Assembly (NCBI GenBank): GCA_020427635.1
Contig: JAGQOH010000033.1
Coordinates: 1-36,992, forward strand
DNA from: Phycisphaerales bacterium
Lineage (GTDB): Bacteria > Planctomycetota > Phycisphaerae > Phycisphaerales > UBA1924
Length of the DNA stretch: 36,992 nt
Direction: 5' to 3'
The notes beneath the pieces are model-generated. The model searched no databases. It saw only the letters and a program-made list of their open reading frames with translations, and was not told where the DNA came from. Shown here piece by piece: positions 31,123 to 36,992 of this stretch (positions are counted from its first letter, which is position 1; each line of letters begins with the position of its first letter). A program made the translations under genes and the position numbers.

Positions 31123-33678
31123 TTACTTGCCGGGTGCTTCGAGCATTGCCTTCCAACGTGCAGACTTGGGCACACCGTCGACGATTGTGTCGCCTTCGGG
31201 CCAGAGGTCATACAGACGCACAAGATCGCGCACGCATGCGAGCAGGTACGCATCGGCACTTTGCGCTGCCGACAGTGTGTCATACGCGCGCAGGAGGTAG
31301 CGTTCAGCGTCGGGGTAGCGTTCGAGCTCGATGAGGCAATACGCAGCACGGTGCTGCATTTGCCCAAGCATTGGGTGGTTTGATGGGAGGACGCGGCCGC
31401 CGCGCTCCGCGGCCTCAATGACATCGGGCAAGGCCTCCTCATTGCGACCCATGAGGATGCGCACGCCGCCCAAACCTGTCTGGGCGCGGAGGGCGTCGGG
31501 GTTGTCATCACCTGACGTTGCGCGAAGGGCGGCTAGGGCCTCGCCAAACAACTCTTCAGAGCGTTCGAGAGCGCGCATGGACTTGCATGTATCCGCGAGG
31601 TTGATGAGCGTGGCGATTGTGCGCGGATGTGTCTCGCCAAGTACGCGTTTGCGCGCGGCCAAGGCGCGCTCAAAGAGTTCGAGCGCGCCTTCTTTATCAC
31701 CTGTCTTGAGCAAGAGCGACGCAAGATTCTGCGTGCAGGTGATCGTATCCGGGTGCTCTTCGCCAAAGAGCGCCCGGAATCCAGCAAGCGCACGTTCATA
31801 ATCTTTGCGCGCCTCATCCATCCGCTCCATTCGGACGAGTAACACGGCGCGATTTGCGATAGCGCCGAGTGTTTGTTCATGCTCAGGGCCAAATGCTTCT
31901 GCTTTGGCGTCGACGACTTGCGTGTACAGCTCAAGTGCCTCATCGAGTCGACCCAACTGCGCATAGACCGTGGCGAGGCCACTGATCGCGCCGAGCGTTA
32001 CGTCGTGCATCGGTCCGAGCGCACTGCGCGCGCCGGCAAGGACGCGCTCGAACATGGCAAGGGCGGTTTCCCAGGCGTGGCGTTCGAGTTCGATATTGGC
32101 AAGTTGCAAGTCGGCCTGGAATGCTTCGGGCGACACGTCGCCTCGCTCGCTTTGGTAGAGCTCCAAGGCGCGGCTGTACTGATGCTCCGCCTGGTCATAG
32201 AGGCCCAGCCCGATGTAGGTGCCGCCAATCGTTGATCGCAGTTTCGCTTCAACGAGGGGCTGGTCGGCAAACTTCTTGCCGGCTTCGATTGCGCCGGTTT
32301 CGAGCACATCGCGCACGAGCACGTCGCGGCCACGATCGGCGGGGTCCGCCGCGGCGAAGGCGCCTGCGAGAAAGCCGGAGACCGCCTCGGCTTGCTCACG
32401 CGCGACAATCGCTTCTTCACGCGAGCGCTCTGCGGTCTGGCGTGCAAGTTCAGCGGTGTTTCGTGCGGCGACGGCGGCGTTGCGTTCGATCGTGACTCGC
32501 CCAAGCATCCACATCGAGCCCAAGGCAATTGCTACCACGCCGACGCAAATGGTCGTGGCGATGGCCACGGGCACTTTGTGTTTGGACGCCAATTTGCGCA
32601 TGCGATATGCGGTGCTGGGCGGGCCTGCAAGCACCGGATCGCCCGCGAGATGGCGCTCGAGATCCTGAGCCAGGGCATGCGCGGTGTCGTAGCGTCGCTC
32701 TCTGCTTTTTTCGAGGCAGCGCATGACGATCCAGTCAAGCTCACCGGTCAATCGACGGCGCAGGGCGCGCGGGTCGATGCTGCGCGCTTCGCCCATTGCA
32801 TGCAGGATGCGCGAGGCATGGGCATCGGCGAGCATGGTGCTGATTCTTGTGCTTGGTTTGACGGGGTCGCTGTCGCGCAAGGCACGATGCAAATCGCCGA
32901 GCCCACTTGCGAGCAAGGTCTTGCGCTCTACAGGCAACGCGCCTGCGAGGAGCAGATAGAGCACGACTCCCAAAGCATAGACATCACTGCGCGTGTCGAT
33001 GTCCTGTGCGCCCATCTCGGCTTGCTCCGGGCTCATGAACTCCGGGGTGCCGATGAGCTGGCCCTGCTGGGTGTACACCGTTGCTTCAGTGAGGCGCTGG
33101 CTCAATGCCTTTGCGATGCCAAAGTCAATTACCTTGGCAGTGGCATGTTCACCTTCGTACTCAACCAAAATGTTGCTTGGCTTGAGGTCGCGGTGAATCA
33201 CGCCCTTGCTGTGTGCATGCTGCACCGCTTCGCAGACACTGATGAATAGGCGGATGCGTTGGTCAATTGTCAGGCGCTGGCGATCGCAATGCTCGTTGAT
33301 CGGTACGCCCTTGACATACTCCATCACGAAGTACGGACGGCCATCGGGTGTTGTGCCGCCATCAAAGACCTTCGCAACGCCCGGGTGATTCATCATCGCG
33401 AGCGCCTGGCGCTCGGCTTCGAAGCGTGCGACCACGGCGCGCGAGTCCATGCCGGGCTTGACGATCTTGATCGCGACGCGGCGGCGCACGGGCTTGTCTT
33501 GCTCGGCGAGATAGACCACACCAAAGCCGCCCTCGCCAAGCTCTTCGAGAATGCGATAGGGACCGATTGCCTCGGGGCGCTTCAGGGCATGTGATGCACC
33601 ACCGCGCGCCGGGCTGCCCGGGGTCGGCGCATGCGCGACAGTCTCGGCGCTGGTTGGGGTGTCATCTGGCGGCTTCAC
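31123..33678 (-). CDS. Serine/threonine protein kinase with transmembrane segment and TPR repeats
   Basis: About 851 residues. A PknB-type kinase domain spans about 39-345. The Gly loop is GEGGFGVV (48-55), K71 is in VAIKIV, HRDLKPSN has D164, DFG has D185, and GTPEFMSPEQA is the activation segment end. One membrane helix follows (about 368-393), then a coiled-coil-like Ala/Glu/Arg stretch. The remaining 400 residues are extracytoplasmic TPR-like helical repeats such as YDQAEHQYSRALELYQ and MDEARKDYERALAGF. This kinase-TPR architecture is abundant in planctomycetes. The start is uncertain. GTG at 33678 avoids overlap with the phosphatase gene, and TTG 33708 would overlap it. It lies 37 bp after a tyrosine-phosphatase gene on the same strand. 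Confidence 0.9.
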   Translation of the reverse strand: MKPPDDTPTSAETVAHAPTPGSPARGGASHALKRPEAIGPYRILEELGEGGFGVVYLAEQDKPVRRRVAIKIVKPGMDSRAVVARFEAERQALAMMNHPGVAKVFDGGTTPDGRPYFVMEYVKGVPINEHCDRQRLTIDQRIRLFISVCEAVQHAHSKGVIHRDLKPSNILVEYEGEHATAKVIDFGIAKALSQRLTEATVYTQQGQLIGTPEFMSPEQAEMGAQDIDTRSDVYALGVVLYLLLAGALPVERKTLLASGLGDLHRALRDSDPVKPSTRISTMLADAHASRILHAMGEARSIDPRALRRRLTGELDWIVMRCLEKSRERRYDTAHALAQDLERHLAGDPVLAGPPSTAYRMRKLASKHKVPVAIATTICVGVVAIALGSMWMLGRVTIERNAAVAARNTAELARQTAERSREEAIVAREQAEAVSGFLAGAFAAADPADRGRDVLVRDVLETGAIEAGKKFADQPLVEAKLRSTIGGTYIGLGLYDQAEHQYSRALELYQSERGDVSPEAFQADLQLANIELERHAWETALAMFERVLAGARSALGPMHDVTLGAISGLATVYAQLGRLDEALELYTQVVDAKAEAFGPEHEQTLGAIANRAVLLVRMERMDEARKDYERALAGFRALFGEEHPDTITCTQNLASLLLKTGDKEGALELFERALAARKRVLGETHPRTIATLINLADTCKSMRALERSEELFGEALAALRATSGDDNPDALRAQTGLGGVRILMGRNEEALPDVIEAAERGGRVLPSNHPMLGQMQHRAAYCLIELERYPDAERYLLRAYDTLSAAQSADAYLLACVRDLVRLYDLWPEGDTIVDGVPKSARWKAMLEAPGK

Positions 33679-33715
33679 TACAACAAGAATAGCGGGCGGT
33701 GCGGGCAACGGCGGG

Positions 33716-34222
33716 CTAGAGCGCGCCCCGCGCCTGCAAGAGTTGCTCCAGCAAGCCTTTGCACGCGTGCGTCGCCATGGCAAAGACCGCATCGAAGCCT
33801 TCGTCGTCGCCATAGTAGGGGTCAGGCACATCGAGGGCCCGCCCCTTCGCCTCCGCGAGTGCCGGATCAAATGACCGCAATAGGCGCAGGCGATCACTTG
33901 GTGCGCCAACATTGAGCAGGTCCTGCACGTTCTGGCGATCCATGGCAATGATGTGATGAAAGCGCGCCCAATCGCGCACCGGATCGACCTGACGCGCACG
34001 GCTTGGGAGCTCGACACCATGCTTGCGCGCGACAGCCAATGCGCGCCGATCCGCGCGCTCCCCTGCGTGCCAACCGCCTGTGCCGGCGGAATCAACATCG
34101 AACATGTCGTCCACCTGCCGCTCGCGAGCGAGATGCAGGAACAGCCCCTCAGCAACTGGGCTTCGACAGATGTTGCCCATGCAGACGAATAGAACGCCGA
34201 TTTGATCTTCCCGTGATCGCAC
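33716..34222 (-). CDS. Low-molecular-weight protein tyrosine phosphatase
   Basis: 168 residues. The catalytic P-loop is CMGNICR (C14-R20, CxxxxxR followed by S). The general acid is D134 in DVPDPYYG. Both are diagnostic of the LMW-PTP family, which also contains arsenate reductases. The DPYYG form with its tyrosine pair favours a phosphatase. The start is GTG at 34222, supported by GGAGG about 8 nt upstream. It precedes the kinase-TPR gene in the same direction, so the two are probably co-transcribed. Whether the phosphatase acts on that kinase is untested. It diverges from the helicase gene with 56 bp between starts. Confidence 0.92.
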   Translation of the reverse strand: MRSREDQIGVLFVCMGNICRSPVAEGLFLHLARERQVDDMFDVDSAGTGGWHAGERADRRALAVARKHGVELPSRARQVDPVRDWARFHHIIAMDRQNVQDLLNVGAPSDRLRLLRSFDPALAEAKGRALDVPDPYYGDDEGFDAVFAMATHACKGLLEQLLQARGAL

Positions 34223-34264
34223 GCTGGACCTCCGAGTGTGTGGCGAGCAGTATAGCGCAGCCGC

Positions 34265-34270
34265 TACACT
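34265..34270 (+). promoter_or_regulatory. Possible -10 box of the helicase gene (TACACT)
   Basis: TACACT ends 8 nt before the ATG at 34279. There is no Shine-Dalgarno sequence between them and no recognisable -35 hexamer, again suggesting a near-leaderless mRNA. Confidence 0.3.
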
Positions 34271-34278
34271 GGATCTCG

Positions 34279-36992
34279 ATGGCCACGCTGCATGAAGTCA
34301 AGCCCGAACCTGCGATGACCACGCTGTCGCTTGATGCCGAACAGCGCGAGGCGGTCGAGCATGCGGGCTCTCCGCTCATCGTGTTGGCTGGCCCGGGCTC
34401 GGGAAAGACCCGCATTATCATTGCCAGGATTGCTCGTCTCCTCCAAGTTGGCGCGGCGCCAGAGTCGATTCTGGCGCTTACGTTTACGGTCAAAGCGGCA
34501 GAAGAACTGCGTACACGCCTGGAAGACCTGAGCATCCCTGCGTCCGTCGCATCGCGCGTGCGCTGCCGAACATTCCACAGCTTTGGGTTTGACCTGCTTC
34601 GGCGTTTTCATGATCTGGTGGGCCTGCCAGCGGAATGGCGGATCATCGATTCGGCAGAGCGCAAGCGCATGTTGCGAGCCATTGTGACCGAACATGATCT
34701 GTTTGCGGAGCGCGCCGCAGCGGGGCGCGAAGGTTTGCTGGAGGACATCGGCACGTTTATCGAAGCCTGTCGCCAAGCGGCACGCACGCCTGGTGACGCG
34801 ATTCAATATGGCGATCGGATGTTGCAGCGGGCGGAGGCGGCAGTTGCCGACGCCAAGGACGAAGAAGCACGGACCCAAGCGCGCGCGGCGCTGGAGGAAG
34901 CACGACTCTTTGCTGGGCGAGCACGGGCATATGAATATTTTGAAATGGCTTGTTTGGAACGTGGTTGTTTGACCTTCGATGATTTCATCGCACTGCCGAT
35001 CCGCCTGTTGCAGGACCACGAAGGCGCAGCGGCGATCGTGCGCACGGAAACGAAGCATGTGTTGGTGGATGAGTTCCAAGATGTCAATGCGGCCCAGATG
35101 GCGATGCTGCGACTCGTTGCTCCGCCGCGCACCGATGGCAACGGGCCCGACCTTGCTGTGGTGGGCGACGACGACCAGGCGATCTATGGATTTCGCGGCT
35201 CCGAGCCGTTGGCTTTTGAGCAGTTTGAAGAGACCTGGCCCGGCACCAAGACGATCGCATTGACCACGAACTATCGATCGGGCAGCGACATCGTTGATCT
35301 CTCGCAGATGATCATTGGTGAGGCCTCGCATCGCTTTCGCCCTGACAAGACACTCAGCGCCTCGGCAACATGGACCGCTGAATCGCCTGGCGGTGCGCCG
35401 TCCGTGGAGCCCATGGAAGTCTCCGACAATGGCCTGACCGGTGCGCTGATCGCAGCGATGATTCGCGCGGATCGCGCAGAGACCGAGCGAACTTGGTCGC
35501 AGTATGCGGTGATCGTGCGCAACAACACGCCGGCGGATGTGGTCGCGGAGGAGCTGCGCCTGCATAACATTCCGGTGGATCGCCAGCGAATGTCAACACC
35601 GGCAGACGATCCTGCTGTGCTTGATCTGCTTGCGTGGATGCATTTGCTTGCGGGCGACGACCAGTTGTCTCATGTCCACCGCCTGCTGTTGCGGCCACCA
35701 ACGCTGGTTGCGCCTGAGACGGCGGCAAAGTGGCTGCAGCGGTACCGAGCACAGCAGTATGCATCGCGCGAGGGGGAGCGGAAGCCCCGCACGTTCATCG
35801 AGTGGTTGCGATCGAATGTTTCCGACCGCAACTCGATCGAGCGATTCCTGAAGCGCTACGACCGGTTGCGCAAGCGGACAGCAGGACGCGATGCTGCCCG
35901 GGCGGCATATGACATCTTGCGCGTGACCGGTATTCTGCGCCATCCGGCGCGCGTGCCGCACGAATCCGAGCGCGCGATTCTCAACATGGCGATTGTCATG
36001 TCGTTCATTGAAGATCGGTTGGGCGCGCTTGAGGCGCCAGGTGATCTCGCGGCGTTTGTGCGGCACTATGAAGACATGGAGCGTCACGAGCAGAAGTTCG
36101 AGGCGCCGCACCTTGATCAACTGGATTCCTTTGGCACGTCATCCGAGGGCTCGGACGTTGACGCGGTAACCGTCGTGACGGCTCACAAGGCCAAGGGCTT
36201 GGAGTTTGACACCGTTTTCTTGCCGCAGGTTCGCAAGGGTGGTTTCCCATACAGGGATCGTGGCGGTGGCTCGGCAGTGCGGCTTCCGGAAGCGTTTCTT
36301 GGCCATCCTGTAGAAGACGAAGCGGATGAGGAGCGCCGCGTGTTCTATGTCGCGTGCACGCGCGCCAAGCGCCGGCTTGTGCTCATCGCCAAGTCGCAAA
36401 AGCAGAAGGTGCAGAAGGATTTCTTCGGGGAGATCAAACGATCCGGACTTCACCCGATCGATGGGGATGCGTTCCTCGCCGCCAATGCCGCCCCGCCGCC
36501 AGCGTATCTTCAGCCCAAAGCCCCTGCACCCGGGCCAGAGACGGCGCTTGAGCAAGAGGCCGATCGCGTGTGGGAGGAAGCGGTCGCAACGCTGCATGCA
36601 GCGGCGGATGGTGTCGAAGGCGCAAGCGACTTGGCTGCATTGCAGGATCGTCTTGCCGCGGCCACTGCATCACTGGCAGGCCTGGCCCATGCGCGCGACC
36701 ACGGTGCGCTTTCAGAGATATTGCCTGTTTCACCTGAAGTCGGGGAGCGCATCGAGGCCATTCTGCGCGGGCATCCGCCGCGAGAGATCTTTGTGGCCCA
36801 GACACCGCCGCTCAATCTGAGCTATTCAGATATCAATGCCTATCTGCAATGCCCGCGTTGCTATGCGGCCAGCAAGCTGCTGCACTTCTCCGAGCCTTCG
36901 ACGATCGCCCTCGCGCTCGGTAACTGTGTACACGGCGCGCTGGAGAAGTTCGCCTTGCGTCGCGCCGGCGCCGAGAGCGAGGGGCTGTTTGT
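34279..36992 (+). CDS. UvrD/Rep-family helicase with C-terminal RecB-like nuclease, 3' end missing
   Basis: The frame is open from the ATG at 34279 to the window edge, 904 codons without a stop. Motif I is AGPGSGKT (37-44). Motif II is DEFQD (264-268). Motif III is GDDDQAIYGFRG (from 296). Motif V is TAHKAKGLEFD (from about 634), and motif VI is VACTRAKRRL (from about 691). After a Pro/Ala-rich linker a new domain begins near 848. LSYSDINAYLQCPRCY and ALGNCVHGALEKF match the start of RecB/AddB-type PD-(D/E)XK nuclease domains, whose catalytic residues would lie beyond the edge. It is a double-strand-break processing or repair helicase-nuclease, similar in layout to AdnAB-type or stand-alone UvrD-nuclease fusions. 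It diverges from the phosphatase gene. Confidence 0.93.
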   Translation, partial: MATLHEVKPEPAMTTLSLDAEQREAVEHAGSPLIVLAGPGSGKTRIIIARIARLLQVGAAPESILALTFTVKAAEELRTRLEDLSIPASVASRVRCRTFHSFGFDLLRRFHDLVGLPAEWRIIDSAERKRMLRAIVTEHDLFAERAAAGREGLLEDIGTFIEACRQAARTPGDAIQYGDRMLQRAEAAVADAKDEEARTQARAALEEARLFAGRARAYEYFEMACLERGCLTFDDFIALPIRLLQDHEGAAAIVRTETKHVLVDEFQDVNAAQMAMLRLVAPPRTDGNGPDLAVVGDDDQAIYGFRGSEPLAFEQFEETWPGTKTIALTTNYRSGSDIVDLSQMIIGEASHRFRPDKTLSASATWTAESPGGAPSVEPMEVSDNGLTGALIAAMIRADRAETERTWSQYAVIVRNNTPADVVAEELRLHNIPVDRQRMSTPADDPAVLDLLAWMHLLAGDDQLSHVHRLLLRPPTLVAPETAAKWLQRYRAQQYASREGERKPRTFIEWLRSNVSDRNSIERFLKRYDRLRKRTAGRDAARAAYDILRVTGILRHPARVPHESERAILNMAIVMSFIEDRLGALEAPGDLAAFVRHYEDMERHEQKFEAPHLDQLDSFGTSSEGSDVDAVTVVTAHKAKGLEFDTVFLPQVRKGGFPYRDRGGGSAVRLPEAFLGHPVEDEADEERRVFYVACTRAKRRLVLIAKSQKQKVQKDFFGEIKRSGLHPIDGDAFLAANAAPPPAYLQPKAPAPGPETALEQEADRVWEEAVATLHAAADGVEGASDLAALQDRLAAATASLAGLAHARDHGALSEILPVSPEVGERIEAILRGHPPREIFVAQTPPLNLSYSDINAYLQCPRCYAASKLLHFSEPSTIALALGNCVHGALEKFALRRAGAESEGLF

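Overview
The window is about 37 kb of GC-rich bacterial chromosome. It is gene-dense on both strands, with no phage, plasmid or transposase genes. The organism is most likely a planctomycete, perhaps of the Phycisphaerae. Reasons are a right-handed beta-helix secreted protein, a Ser/Thr kinase fused to TPR repeats, HEAT-repeat and PilZ proteins of unknown role, interspersed CACAGAG-type and GC-palindrome repeats, and many genes without a Shine-Dalgarno sequence. The assignment is inference from gene style, since no rRNA or other marker lies in the window.

Layout. 0-2.2 kb (+): the 3' end of a beta-helix protein, a DinB-like protein and a PilZ protein with a structured leader. 2.3-5.8 kb (-): a tight operon of HEAT-repeat protein, single-pass membrane protein, PilZ protein and shikimate kinase. 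6-9.8 kb (+): an unrecognised protein with a strong terminator, then ileS. 9.9-12.5 kb (-): TIM-barrel protein, cmk, plsC and a small membrane protein, overlapping or nearly so. 12.6-12.7 kb (-): a candidate two-hairpin small RNA or attenuating leader. 12.8-16.5 kb (+): gcvH and a MacB/FtsX-type ABC transporter. 16.5-17.3 kb (-): a multi-pass membrane protein. 17.4-21.3 kb (+): uvrB, an unknown anchored protein and a GNAT acetyltransferase. 21.4-24.3 kb: divergent yhhQ-like queuosine-precursor transporter and mutL. 24.4-25.0 kb (+): a lipoprotein with a hairpin-masked ribosome binding site and a strong terminator. 25-31.1 kb: sthA divergent from sucA-sucB. 31.1-34.2 kb (-): low-molecular-weight tyrosine phosphatase followed by the kinase-TPR protein. 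34.3 kb to the end (+): a UvrD-type helicase-nuclease cut by the window edge.

The most notable signal is not a gene. Inside the HEAT-repeat gene the plus strand changes abruptly from C-rich (left) to G-rich (right) at about 4.26-4.33 kb. Within about 130 bp of that change lies a perfect 16-bp palindrome, AGTTCCACGTGGAACT at 4384-4399, which carries the 14-bp core of the ParB-binding site parS. A negative-to-positive GC-skew change is what a replication origin gives, so this window may lie at or very near the origin, although no dnaA gene or DnaA-box cluster is visible.

Functional themes: DNA repair (uvrB, mutL, helicase-nuclease), core metabolism (2-oxoglutarate dehydrogenase E1/E2, transhydrogenase, gcvH, aroK, cmk, plsC), translation (ileS, queuosine salvage) and signalling (two PilZ proteins, kinase, phosphatase).
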